Origin: Chitinophagaceae bacterium | Lineage (GTDB): Bacteria; Bacteroidota; Bacteroidia; Chitinophagales; Chitinophagaceae | DNA length: 64,000 bases | Reading direction: 5' to 3' | Assembly: GCA_019638595.1 (NCBI GenBank) | Contig: JAHBTJ010000002.1 | Span: 124,001-188,000 of the forward strand | Shown: positions 1 to 7,866 of the stretch, in pieces | Numbering within the stretch: position 1 is the first letter of the stretch | Layout: every line of letters starts with the position of its first letter | Position numbers and translations under genes: made by a program | Notes under the pieces: generated by a model | What the model was told of the DNA's origin: nothing | Databases searched by the model: none | The model's input: only the letters and a program-made list of their open reading frames with translations

Positions 1-819
1 AGGATTTACAGAAATAATAGTACAGCCGTTTTCTTTGGCTTTGCTGAGCGCGGTCAACATTCGCGGATGATTGGTACCCGGATTTTGCCCAAGAATAATG
101 ATCACCTCAGCTTCATAAAAGTCTTCCAGCGTTACGGAGCCTTTACCAATGCCAAGACTTTCACTCAATGCCACGCCGCTGCTTTCGTGGCACATGTTGG
201 AACAATCCGGTAAATTGTTGGTTCCATATTCCCGCACAAAAAGCTGGTATAAAAATGCTGCTTCATTACTCGTTCTGCCGGAGGTATAAAAAGTAGCTTC
301 ATCGGGTGAAGCCAGTGCATTTAGATGTTTAGCTATAAGATCAAAAGCATCCTTCCAACTGATGGGCTGATAATGCGTACCATTTTTGGGAAGATACACA
401 GGCTGCGCGATGCGCCCTTTTTTGCCGATACGGTAGTCGTCAAAATCGGCAAGCTGCTCAATGGAATTAAGTGCAAAAAAGTCTGACCGCAATGCTTTGG
501 TAGTGGCTTCTTCCGCTACAGCTTTAGCCCCGTTTTCGCAATATTCCGCAATCCTGCTGCGATCATCGTCGGGGTCGGGCCAGGCGCAGCCGGGGCAATC
601 AAAGCCACTTTTTTGGTTCACCTTCAGCAGGGCTTTCATACCCCGCAACGGATCCATTTCGCTGAGAATATGTTTTACGGAAGAAATAACCGCAGGAACA
701 CCTGCCGCTACCGTTTTGGGAGCAGTAACTTTCAGTCCCTCGAACGACTCCGGGTTTTCGGGATTGGAACGCTGGCTTTCTGTTGACGTATTATTCTCCT
801 GGTTGTTATTTTCCTCCAT
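1..819 (-). CDS. FdhF/YdeP-type molybdopterin oxidoreductase, N-terminal part (cut by window edge)
   Basis: Reading leftward from an ATG at 819, an open frame of 273 codons runs off the left edge. It encodes the N-terminal third of a molybdopterin oxidoreductase of the FdhF/YdeP type, a family of roughly 760-780 residues related to formate dehydrogenase alpha chains. Recognisable segments are FDCPGCAWPDP (residues 73-83), CENGAKAVAEEAT (94-106), DCSNMCHESSGVAL (205-218) and GQNPGTNHPRML (244-255). The Cys pair at 75/78 fits this subfamily. The first 30 residues are polar, rich in Asn, Glu and Ser, with no signal peptide, so a cytoplasmic enzyme is likely. The start lies 10 nt after the stop of the 830-1198 gene, and fdhD, needed to sulfurate the cofactor of such enzymes, is two genes upstream. 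The substrate is not proven; formate is an inference from the neighbours. Confidence 0.93.
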   Translation of the reverse strand, partial: MEENNNQENNTSTESQRSNPENPESFEGLKVTAPKTVAAGVPAVISSVKHILSEMDPLRGMKALLKVNQKSGFDCPGCAWPDPDDDRSRIAEYCENGAKAVAEEATTKALRSDFFALNSIEQLADFDDYRIGKKGRIAQPVYLPKNGTHYQPISWKDAFDLIAKHLNALASPDEATFYTSGRTSNEAAFLYQLFVREYGTNNLPDCSNMCHESSGVALSESLGIGKGSVTLEDFYEAEVIIILGQNPGTNHPRMLTALSKAKENGCTIISVNP

Positions 820-829
820 AATAAGATGG

Positions 830-1198
830 TTAACAGGTTTTATTGGGGTTCAGGTACATATCGCTTTGATCTTCGAGCGTATGATCAAGGCACTGAAAAT
901 CTTTTTCTACGAGGATGAAAAGCTTACTGCCATGGTTGATAGATTGAACAGCATCATATCCCACCCTGTCGGTTTCCACCAATGTTTTTACAAAATCATC
1001 GGGGATGAACACTGTGATCTTTCCATCTGAGAAATCTGCATATATATCGCCGGCGGTATTACTACGCCGCAAACAATAGCCGAATATGGCATTTGCAAAA
1101 TGTGTTTGCTCCTGCACATATCCCTGCTGTCCTAAATTGCGTATATCAGTTTGGGTAAGCCGTAGCCGTACGCTGTCTCCCTTAATGCGGATTTTCAT
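830..1198 (-). CDS. Small conserved protein of the formate dehydrogenase block (DUF7009-like)
   Basis: A 122-residue soluble protein without signal peptide or membrane segment. It begins MKIRIKGDSVRLRLTQTDI and ends with an acidic, Cys-containing tail (LVEKDFQCLDHTLEDQSDMY, then NPNKTC). From memory this resembles the small Bacteroidota family catalogued as DUF7009, which is found beside formate dehydrogenase genes; I know of no proven function. It lies between fdhD (56 nt upstream) and the oxidoreductase (10 nt downstream), all on the minus strand, so it is probably cotranscribed and may help assemble the enzyme. That role is inference from position. The two Cys residues (about 101 and 122) are possible ligands but nothing more can be read from the sequence. 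Confidence 0.85.
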   Translation of the reverse strand: MKIRIKGDSVRLRLTQTDIRNLGQQGYVQEQTHFANAIFGYCLRRSNTAGDIYADFSDGKITVFIPDDFVKTLVETDRVGYDAVQSINHGSKLFILVEKDFQCLDHTLEDQSDMYLNPNKTC

Positions 1199-1254
1199 GC
1201 AATAAATTTAATCATTATTCTGTGGTTAAGCTATAGTAAGAGCAACATATAAGC

Positions 1255-2115
1255 TCATTGCTCCATTTTCTTTATTCGTTCTTCGCCGCAATAAATATTA
1301 AAGCGTTCATCGCGTAAAAAACCGATCAGTGTAATACCAAAAGCTTTGGCAATTTGTACAGCAAGGCTGCTGGGAGCGCCAACAGCGCATACAATTGGTA
1401 CAGACGCCATGGCTGCTTTTTGTAAAAGCTCAAAGCTGGCGCGCCCGCTTAACAATAAAATGCCGCATGCGGGATCAGCCTGGCGATTTTTGCCTGCATG
1501 AGCGGCGCCAATTAATTTATCCAATGCATTGTGCCGTCCTATGTCTTCGCGCAGCAAAATCAAATTCCCGCTTAGGTCAAACAATGCGGAGGCGTGAAGT
1601 CCGCCCGTATATTCAAAAACATTTTGCTTTTTTCTTAATGTCCCCGGCAGGCTAAGTATGGTTTCCGGCAATACCTGTATACCTGTTTGTAAAACGGGAT
1701 TGCATTGTATTCTTACGCTTTCAATACTTTCCTTACCGCAAACACCGCAACTGCTGCTGGTATAAAAATTTCTTTTCAGCCTGTCTATATCAACAACCAC
1801 GTTTTCCTTCAGGTATACGCGAACGATATTGTTCCTGTTTTCATGCGTCTGCATATCGGTGCAATATCGTATCATATGCACATCATCGGCAGATGATATA
1901 ATAGCTTCTGTAAATAAAAATCCAAGTGCCAGCTCAAAATCATTGCCTGGCGTTCGCATTGTTACTGAAATGGGCTGAGATCTCCTTTCGGCAACGCTGC
2001 CGTGATCTAATCGTATTTCCATGGGCTCTTCTACCGCCAGCAAGTCCTTTTCGGCCTGCCGCCTGCCGTTTTTAAAACGTTCTATTGCTACCGGAGCCAC
2101 ACTGCCTGACTGCAT
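1255..2115 (-). CDS. fdhD: Formate dehydrogenase accessory sulfurtransferase FdhD
   Basis: A 286-residue FdhD protein. In this family the protein takes sulfur from a cysteine desulfurase and passes it to the molybdenum cofactor of formate dehydrogenases. Visible hallmarks are the Cys loop SSSCGVCGKESIESV around residues 118-132, which carries the sulfur-transfer cysteines of CxxC, the segment GGLHASALFD, the motif REDIGRHNALDKLIGAA and LLLSGRASFELLQKAAM near the C-terminus. The length is normal for the family. The start is 3 nt after the stop of the NTPase-MobA gene, so the two are translationally close. With the downstream oxidoreductase this makes a coherent formate dehydrogenase maturation set. 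Confidence 0.97.
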   Translation of the reverse strand: MQSGSVAPVAIERFKNGRRQAEKDLLAVEEPMEIRLDHGSVAERRSQPISVTMRTPGNDFELALGFLFTEAIISSADDVHMIRYCTDMQTHENRNNIVRVYLKENVVVDIDRLKRNFYTSSSCGVCGKESIESVRIQCNPVLQTGIQVLPETILSLPGTLRKKQNVFEYTGGLHASALFDLSGNLILLREDIGRHNALDKLIGAAHAGKNRQADPACGILLLSGRASFELLQKAAMASVPIVCAVGAPSSLAVQIAKAFGITLIGFLRDERFNIYCGEERIKKMEQ

Positions 2116-2118
2116 AAA

Positions 2119-3180
2119 TCATCGTTTCCTGAAAGTTAAAAAATCTTCCGGAGTATCGTGGCTCTTTAACACCAATTCATTTTCCGGAATTATTGATTGA
2201 GTGTTGATCTGCCCTGTAAATTTTCTTAAAGATTGTCCGCCGTCTTTAAAAAAAGCTTTCATTTTTTCAAAGCAGGAGTGATGATAAATGGCGACAAGGG
2301 GTTCGCGGATCTGACTGCCGGGCTGCCGGAAACAAACGGCTTCATATTCATCAGAAAAAGAATTGAACAGTTGCAGCAGATCTCTTCTTTCAAGATAAGG
2401 ATAGTCGCAGGCTACCACCATTAGAGATTCATCTGGATATTTTTCTATAGCCGACAGCACACCGCTGATAGGTCCGGCGTTTTTAAAGGGCGCCGCGTCG
2501 GGTATTACCATATAGGCGCCGGCGCCTTCCATAGTAAAATTTGAAGAAATGCATACGATGTTGCAGAAGTGTTGCAGTTGACCGGCAATATGTAAAAACT
2601 GGGGTTGATCATGGTAACGGATCATTGCTTTTGATCTGCCCATCCTGCTGCTTTCTCCACCGCAAAGCACCAGCCCGTTAAGTGCAGGGATCTTTTCATT
2701 AAGGAAAAATAATGGCGGCAGAACTTTCGCTGATTGCAGGCGATACTTTTCAATGGCTTCGTCTAGCAAGTAATCCCTGACTACAAGGAGTAATTTTTTA
2801 TTATGCTCCTGCGATTGAAAAGCCTGAATTACTTCGGTAAGCGCCGGTTCCCAACCTTTGTTCTGGTTGATCTCAAGCCTGCCTGCTTCGTCTATTATCA
2901 ACCAGCCGGTTTCATTTTTCAATGATTCCAGCAGTATTTTTTTACCCCATTCAAAAACCAATGGATCAAATACAAAACGCCCGATCTTTATTCCCTCATC
3001 TCCCGGTTGTAATTGAAAACGGCGCTGCCTGCCTGTTGCGATATTGACCAGGTAACGAATACCATCTATATCGGGGCTTAAAAAACCTGCTGCGTCCTGT
3101 TGGGTTGTTAACCACTGTTGCAATAAGGTCGTTTTGCCCGATTGTACCGGCAAGCTCAGTATATGAATATCCTTATTCAT
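2119..3180 (-). CDS. THEP1-like NTPase fused to a MobA-type molybdenum cofactor guanylyltransferase
   Basis: A 353-residue two-domain protein. Residues 1-165 look like a P-loop NTPase of the THEP1/DUF2478 kind: PVQSGKTT at 11-18 as the phosphate-binding loop, where the usual first Gly is replaced by Leu, and the Walker B stretch GWLIIDEAGRLE near residue 92. Residues from about 166 to the end are a MobA-type nucleotidyltransferase starting ALNGLVLCGGESSRMGRSK, with the VVACDYPYL segment carrying the metal-binding Asp. MobA joins GMP to molybdopterin to give the guanine dinucleotide cofactor used by formate dehydrogenase-like enzymes. The first 8 nt overlap the end of the upstream membrane-protein gene and fdhD follows after 3 nt, so these genes are tightly coupled. 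The fusion is unusual; the substrate of the NTPase half is unknown. Confidence 0.88.
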   Translation of the reverse strand: MNKDIHILSLPVQSGKTTLLQQWLTTQQDAAGFLSPDIDGIRYLVNIATGRQRRFQLQPGDEGIKIGRFVFDPLVFEWGKKILLESLKNETGWLIIDEAGRLEINQNKGWEPALTEVIQAFQSQEHNKKLLLVVRDYLLDEAIEKYRLQSAKVLPPLFFLNEKIPALNGLVLCGGESSRMGRSKAMIRYHDQPQFLHIAGQLQHFCNIVCISSNFTMEGAGAYMVIPDAAPFKNAGPISGVLSAIEKYPDESLMVVACDYPYLERRDLLQLFNSFSDEYEAVCFRQPGSQIREPLVAIYHHSCFEKMKAFFKDGGQSLRKFTGQINTQSIIPENELVLKSHDTPEDFLTFRKR

Positions 3181-4180
3181 TTTTACCGGGATGAAACAAT
3201 GAAAGGATCAGGAGGTTGGACACAAAGCCCTTGTAAACAGATAGTCCTTTCCTGTTTTGTTTTGAGATACCCATGGCTGGTTGTACATACGACTTTAATT
3301 CATGAAGTATGTGCAATATTTCAGTAATGCCTTTTTGGTGCTGTTGCTTTTCGCGGCTCAGCCATTTGTTCATCAGGAATTTAACCAGAGGATTTATAAT
3401 AACGAATAAGATAATAATAGCGGCAACTGTTCTTAATACAGTATACAGGGCGGTGTCTGCCATTCCCTGCATTACAAATACGAGGGTAGTAAATGATAGT
3501 GTAATGATCACAAAAAGCCATTTAAGATAACGGTTGCTTTTTTTCTTAGGTAAAGCGATATTAGGTGTACGGTTATAATGATGATATTGTTCTATAACAT
3601 CTGCAGCCATTTGTTCTACATTTTTTGAAATACGAAAGCTCCAGAACCCCACTATTATTCCCCATACGGCATACAACAACAGGTAGGCGCTAATGATCCA
3701 AATACTGAAAGAAATATTTTCCCCTATTCCAAAGTCTTTCACAATCATTGCAAAAAAGCTGTCCAGCGCAACCCATATATTTTTTCCATAGATCAACGTC
3801 ATTACAATGATCTTTTGTAATGCAGATTCCAGCATAGCCAGCAGGGCAAATAATACAGCGGAAAACCTGTTCATCCCCAAGAACCCATATATACAGGCCC
3901 CCGCCAACCCCTGGAAGCCTACTGCCATGTAGGCCGGAGGGGGTGAATGCGGGCTTGCTGCGGCTTTTACCAGTATTACCAGCAGCGTTGATCTTACAAT
4001 GGTTTGCCATTTGTTGCTGCTATACCGGGCAATGAGCGTAATAATGATGACGGCAAAGCCACCGAGGAAAATACCTGTTAATGGAATTTTAAAGGCAAAC
4101 ATTAAACCTCCCAGGCCACTTTCACTAAGTGCCCAAAGCGCTGTGAGCCGGGTTATAAAAGCAGAACGATTGGCTTGCAT
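3173..4180 (-). CDS. Multi-pass membrane protein of the molybdenum block, unrecognised
   Basis: A 335-residue integral membrane protein with about seven hydrophobic segments (roughly 26-48, 58-75, 85-102, 105-131, 153-180, 219-240, 245-270) and a charged C-terminal tail. The first half, with short Gly/Ala-rich helices and the phrase SESGLGGLMFAFKIPLTG, has the feel of an ECF-transporter S component, but I cannot assign it. It is the first gene of the tight minus-strand run and its last 8 nt overlap the NTPase-MobA gene, so its role is probably tied to cofactor or metal supply for the oxidoreductase at the end of the run. A function in uptake of molybdate, tungstate or a precursor is only a hypothesis. 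Confidence 0.8.
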   Translation of the reverse strand: MQANRSAFITRLTALWALSESGLGGLMFAFKIPLTGIFLGGFAVIIITLIARYSSNKWQTIVRSTLLVILVKAAASPHSPPPAYMAVGFQGLAGACIYGFLGMNRFSAVLFALLAMLESALQKIIVMTLIYGKNIWVALDSFFAMIVKDFGIGENISFSIWIISAYLLLYAVWGIIVGFWSFRISKNVEQMAADVIEQYHHYNRTPNIALPKKKSNRYLKWLFVIITLSFTTLVFVMQGMADTALYTVLRTVAAIIILFVIINPLVKFLMNKWLSREKQQHQKGITEILHILHELKSYVQPAMGISKQNRKGLSVYKGFVSNLLILSLFHPGKNE

Positions 4181-4238
4181 ACGACAGTCTTGTCTAAAGT
4201 ATAGAAAGATAAAAAGATAAATGCATATGGCTATAACA

Positions 4239-4273
4239 AAAAGAGGCAGTCAAAAAAACAGACTACCTCTTTT
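4239..4273 (-). terminator. Rho-independent terminator downstream of the formaldehyde dehydrogenase
   Basis: Arms 4239-4251 and 4261-4273 form a 13-bp stem (AAAAGAGG core, one C/A mismatch) around a 9-nt A-rich loop. Read on the minus strand it ends in a short T run. It lies 27 nt after the stop of the dehydrogenase (4300) and before the membrane-protein gene, so it separates the two units. Confidence 0.8.
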
Positions 4274-4299
4274 AATTTGATTGTAATGTAAAAGCACTT

Positions 4300-5490
4300 T
4301 TAATTGGGTATCATTCCATGCGGATCAATCACATATTTTTTAGCGGCGCCTTTATCAAAGTCCTTGTATCCGTTGGGGGCATCAGCAAGTGTAATGACCT
4401 GCACATTCACAGCTTTGGCAATTTGTATTTTATCATACAAAATCGCATTCATGAGCTGGCGGTGGTATTTCATTACAGGGCACTGACCTGTATAAAACGA
4501 ATGTGATTTTGCCCATCCCAACCCAATCCTGATGCTAAGGCTGCCAATTTTAGCTGCTTCATCTTTGGCGCCGGGATCGCCGGTTACATATAAGCCGGGT
4601 ATACCCAATGCGCCGCCGGCCCGTGTAATTTCCATAATAGAGTTTAATACGGTTGCCGGTTGCTCAATGTTACTGTTCGTTCCATGGCCTCTTGCTTCAA
4701 AGCCAACACAGTCAACCGCGCAATCTACTTCGGGTACACCTACAATAGCGGCAATAGCATCAGCCAGCGGAACATCTTTTTTAAGGTCTATTACTTCGCA
4801 GCCAAAGCTTTTTGCCTGCTTCAAACGTTCGTCAATCATATCGCCTACTATCACTACTGCTGCACCAAGCAGGTGGCAGCTTGCTGCACAGGCCAAACCT
4901 ACAGGTCCCGCCCCTGCCACATATACAATGGAGCCTGGTCCCACACCGGCGCTTACAGCTCCGTGATAGCCTGTAGGGAATATATCAGAGAGCAAAGTGA
5001 GGTCTTTGATCTTCGCCATGCCCTGGTCTTTATCAGGGAATTTGAGCAGGTTAAAGTCGGCATAGGGTACCATAACGTACTCTGCCTGTCCGCCTACCCA
5101 GCCGCCCATATCAACATATCCATAAGCAGCACCGGGTCTTGCAGGGTTAACATTTAAACAAATGCCTGTTTGCCCGGCTTTGCAATTTCTGCATCTGCCG
5201 CAGGCAATATTAAAGGGAACGGAAACCAGGTCGCCTACCTTGATAAATTCAACATCCGATCCTGCTTCAACTACAATGCCCGTGATTTCGTGACCAAGTA
5301 TCAGCCCTTCAGGTGCTGTTGTTCGTCCGCGAACCATATGCTGGTCGCTGCCGCAAATATTAGTGGATACGATTTTGAGGATAACACCATGATTGCATTT
5401 CCGGTTTCCCAGTTGCAGTTTGGGGTATTCGATTTCCTGTACCTGTACTTCACCAGGTTTAATGTAAGCGACTCCGTGATTTTTACACAT
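4300..5490 (-). CDS. fdhA: Zinc-dependent formaldehyde dehydrogenase, glutathione-independent type
   Basis: A 396-residue zinc medium-chain dehydrogenase close in length and motifs to glutathione-independent formaldehyde dehydrogenase (Pseudomonas putida type, about 398 residues), which oxidises formaldehyde to formate with NAD+. Visible features are the catalytic-zinc Cys in STNICGSDQHMVRG, GHEITG with the second zinc ligand, the four-Cys structural zinc lobe CGRCRNCKAGQTGIC, the Rossmann motif VAGAGPVGLAC, and the subfamily-specific AVDCVGFEARGHG. No signal peptide is present, so it is cytoplasmic. It lies just upstream of the formate dehydrogenase block, which would remove the formate it makes. 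An element TACGTTTG (plus-strand 5493-5500) ends 2 nt before the ATG, suggesting a transcript with almost no leader. Related broad-specificity alcohol dehydrogenases are possible. Confidence 0.92.
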   Translation of the reverse strand: MCKNHGVAYIKPGEVQVQEIEYPKLQLGNRKCNHGVILKIVSTNICGSDQHMVRGRTTAPEGLILGHEITGIVVEAGSDVEFIKVGDLVSVPFNIACGRCRNCKAGQTGICLNVNPARPGAAYGYVDMGGWVGGQAEYVMVPYADFNLLKFPDKDQGMAKIKDLTLLSDIFPTGYHGAVSAGVGPGSIVYVAGAGPVGLACAASCHLLGAAVVIVGDMIDERLKQAKSFGCEVIDLKKDVPLADAIAAIVGVPEVDCAVDCVGFEARGHGTNSNIEQPATVLNSIMEITRAGGALGIPGLYVTGDPGAKDEAAKIGSLSIRIGLGWAKSHSFYTGQCPVMKYHRQLMNAILYDKIQIAKAVNVQVITLADAPNGYKDFDKGAAKKYVIDPHGMIPN

Positions 5491-5492
5491 GG

Positions 5493-5500
5493 CAAACGTA
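5493..5500 (-). promoter_or_regulatory. Candidate Bacteroidota -7 element of the formaldehyde dehydrogenase gene
   Basis: On the minus strand this reads TACGTTTG, matching the Bacteroidota -7 consensus TAnnTTTG. Its last base is 3 nt from the ATG at 5490. No clear -33 TTTG box is visible upstream. Confidence 0.4.
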
Positions 5501-5641
5501 TTTCGTTGATTTAAAAAAAGGATTAACCAATTTTATTATAACAGCCACAGCTACGGTCCTTACATCTGCAGGGTCATTTACAGGCGTACTGTCCGGCTTC
5601 AATCAGTTCCCCAAGGGTTTAGGCGGTATTAAATATACAGT
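5501..5641. other. Intergenic stretch without a recognisable feature
   Basis: A short AT-rich stretch between the HD-family gene and the formaldehyde dehydrogenase. I see no reading frame of note, no hairpin with a T run and no repeat in it. Confidence 0.5.
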
Positions 5642-6265
5642 TTATTTTTTGGAGAGCAACTCAATTTCTTTTTGTAAATTATGTCTTGCCTGTTTTTCAA
5701 ACTTATTGTAAAAAAAGGCTGTTTTGAAAATCCTGCCCATTGACAAAAAATGATTTAATATTTTCTTACGTCCAGGATTATAAACGAAGTCAGGATACAT
5801 TGAATACTCTTTTCTTACATTGTTATAATACCGGGAATATGTTTCCCAATCCTGCCCTAATACTGAAAGGTCGGCATCTGTAAAATAGTTTGTGTCGGTG
5901 TTTGCGGATGTGTTGTGTGATTTAGTTGCCAGGATTTGCTCTTTGCAAAGTTGCATTGTGCTAAAAGAAACAGAAGTTTGGCTCATCCGTTTCTCAGCAA
6001 GTTCAGCACTTTTTTCTTCATTGTCTGATCTTAGTGGATTGTAAATGATGTCGTGATAATAAAGGGTGAATAAAATAGTCTCCCAATTTATTATTTCCCT
6101 TTTTACTTCAGTCAATTGAATTAATAAGCTGTCCAGGTGTTGTAAAGTATGATAATGTCTTTTTCTGCCTGAATAGTTTTGCCCAATCTCTGTCCATAGC
6201 GTATTTACCAGATCGTTATTGTCTGTATAGTTTGACAAAAGTTCTATGAATGCTTCTTTTAGCAC
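5642..6265 (-). CDS. HD-superfamily metal-dependent phosphohydrolase-like protein (COG4339 type)
   Basis: A 207-residue soluble protein of the small predicted HD phosphohydrolase family often called COG4339. The metal-site motifs are visible: RHYHTLQHLDSL near residues 36-47, the HD pair in TLYYHDIIY near 67-75, and TDADLSVLG near 128-136 with the distal Asp. Tyr-rich segments such as YSRYYNNVRKEY are typical. Family members are presumed to cleave phosphate esters or phosphodiesters but substrates are unknown. The gene is AT-rich, stands alone with about 150 nt and 260 nt of noncoding DNA on its sides, and shows no link to the neighbours. Confidence 0.88.
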   Translation of the reverse strand: MLKEAFIELLSNYTDNNDLVNTLWTEIGQNYSGRKRHYHTLQHLDSLLIQLTEVKREIINWETILFTLYYHDIIYNPLRSDNEEKSAELAEKRMSQTSVSFSTMQLCKEQILATKSHNTSANTDTNYFTDADLSVLGQDWETYSRYYNNVRKEYSMYPDFVYNPGRKKILNHFLSMGRIFKTAFFYNKFEKQARHNLQKEIELLSKK

Positions 6266-6528
6266 AGCCGGTTTTTAAATTATTGCCAACTCCTAAATAT
6301 ACACAATACCCTTAAGCAATACTGTATGTCAGTGCCATTGACGCAGATATTGGTTTTTCGAAACATATCTTCGTGAAAAGCTTTGTGTATAGAAGGAGAA
6401 ATGTTGTGAGAGTATCGTTGTCTTATTTTGTCAAATCGTTTTGTATAGGCAGGAGGCCAAGTTACTCTCTGCCTGCAGTTGCGTGTAAGGCCTGGAGCAG
6501 AGACCCAGTAGAGAAGGAAGTCATTACG

Positions 6529-7122
6529 TTACGCTCCAACGGTACCCGTCTTCACTTTTCCTGTTCGCTTGTAATTTGCCAAAATCACTCCGGTTGTTGT
6601 AACCGAACTTTCTACTAAAGTAAATGCTGCCGGGGTTGCGCTATTGTCAAATAATTTTTTTCCTTTACCAAGCATCACCGGGTGAATTTTGAGCCGGAGT
6701 TCGTCTGCCAGATCATTCTTCAATAGCAGCTGAATGAGCTTGCTGCTGCCCCAAACCTGAATGTCAGGCCCTTTTGAATTTTTAAGCTTTCTGATAGCCG
6801 CCAGGCTTTTGAGAAATACAGTTTTTTTCCAATCCGACTTTTTCATGGTTTTGGACAAAACGTATTTTGTACCATCATTAATGCCGGGCCAAAAGTCAGC
6901 ATGTTCGGGCCAATAGGCAGCCCAAATCTGAAATGTTTTTCTACCCAAAAGATACTCTGCAGGTTTCAGCTCTTTTTCGACGGCTTTGGCATAAGCTTCG
7001 TCACCGTACTGTGCAGTCCAGCCTCCATATTTAAAACCTCCTGATCTGTCTTCCCCGGGTCCGCCGGGCGCCTGCATTACTCCATCTAATGTAATCATTG
7101 ATAAAACAATTATTTTTCTCAT
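6529..7122 (-). CDS. Dihydrofolate reductase family protein (RibD C-terminal-like)
   Basis: A 197-residue protein of the DHFR/RibD C-terminal fold, group YyaP/YwjB. It opens with MRKIIVLSMITLDGVMQAPG, typical of the group, followed by a GGW segment, LLGRKTF (about 58-64, the nucleotide-binding region) and the late strand IHPVMLGKGKKLFD. Such proteins are predicted NADPH-dependent reductases; true folate or pyrimidine activity is mostly unproven. No signal peptide. It is monocistronic within an AT-rich patch of small genes. The stretch 6266-6528 before it holds nothing that I recognise. Confidence 0.9.
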   Translation of the reverse strand: MRKIIVLSMITLDGVMQAPGGPGEDRSGGFKYGGWTAQYGDEAYAKAVEKELKPAEYLLGRKTFQIWAAYWPEHADFWPGINDGTKYVLSKTMKKSDWKKTVFLKSLAAIRKLKNSKGPDIQVWGSSKLIQLLLKNDLADELRLKIHPVMLGKGKKLFDNSATPAAFTLVESSVTTTGVILANYKRTGKVKTGTVGA

Positions 7123-7317
7123 ACTATTATCGTTTTATTATGGTACAAAGTTCGCTAACAAACACCATGTATTGCAGTGTGAATGCGGCAATTGTACAGG
7201 CTGGATACGACAGGTATGGATGTGAGGATAAATGTTATTGCAGGTAGTGGTGATTCCTGGGACACGAATCACGGCGCCGTTCACTTTCATTATTCGGTCT
7301 GCGGATGTAACAAAAGC

Positions 7318-7839
7318 TTAGTTATTCTGTACCGTTCTTTTTGAGCTGACCTTTAATTTTATAACAACTGATTTTGCAATGTAGTCGTGGATTGAGCGCC
7401 TCTTACTATTAAAAAGCATTGTTACCATCTCTGCAATTATCCAAACCAAAGTTGATAATGATATAATCTGTTCTCCTATCGGTGTGTCTCCGTAATTAAA
7501 TACAAGAATAAATATTTGCATCAAAAATATTGTAACTCCTATACTATCTCTCATAAAAGATTGAAAAAAAGAAAGTAGTATACTCTCGTTTTCATTTTGA
7601 ACAACTTTTATTGATGTAAGTCTCTTGCCAATAGTTTGCCCATATAGGGCGTGTCCAATTATAGAGTAACTATAATAAAGTCCATTCTGAACGATTTGCC
7701 AACCAATTGATTTCTCAGGGTTGGGTCCAAAGAGTTCGTTGCTCAAAAACAGAACTGGCAAAAAGATAATAGTGTCAATTATTGTCGCAGCAAGTCTTTT
7801 GAAGAAAGTTTGATATTTAGCATTTGCAATTTCCGTCAT
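7318..7839 (-). CDS. RDD family membrane protein
   Basis: A 173-residue RDD protein. It begins with KYQTFFKRLAATIIDTIIFLPV, where Arg15 and the Asp in IIDT match the RDD-type first helix, continues with a second helix region around YSIIGHALYGQTIGKRL, the family's GQTIGKRL turn, and a third hydrophobic stretch near 125-145. RDD proteins are small membrane proteins, some linked to ion or osmolyte transport; no specific role can be given here. Base composition is clearly AT-rich. The upstream gene 7867-8292 ends 27 nt before its start, so both are probably on one transcript. The 195 nt downstream (7123-7317) hold no feature I can name. Confidence 0.9.
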   Translation of the reverse strand: MTEIANAKYQTFFKRLAATIIDTIIFLPVLFLSNELFGPNPEKSIGWQIVQNGLYYSYSIIGHALYGQTIGKRLTSIKVVQNENESILLSFFQSFMRDSIGVTIFLMQIFILVFNYGDTPIGEQIISLSTLVWIIAEMVTMLFNSKRRSIHDYIAKSVVIKLKVSSKRTVQNN

Positions 7840-7866
7840 ATAGTCAAGCCGACTGTTAGCGGTAGT

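Noticed and set aside
461..1030. A 189-codon plus-strand frame spanning two minus-strand genes
   Set aside because: It overlaps the oxidoreductase and the small conserved gene, both of which have strong support, and encodes nothing recognisable.
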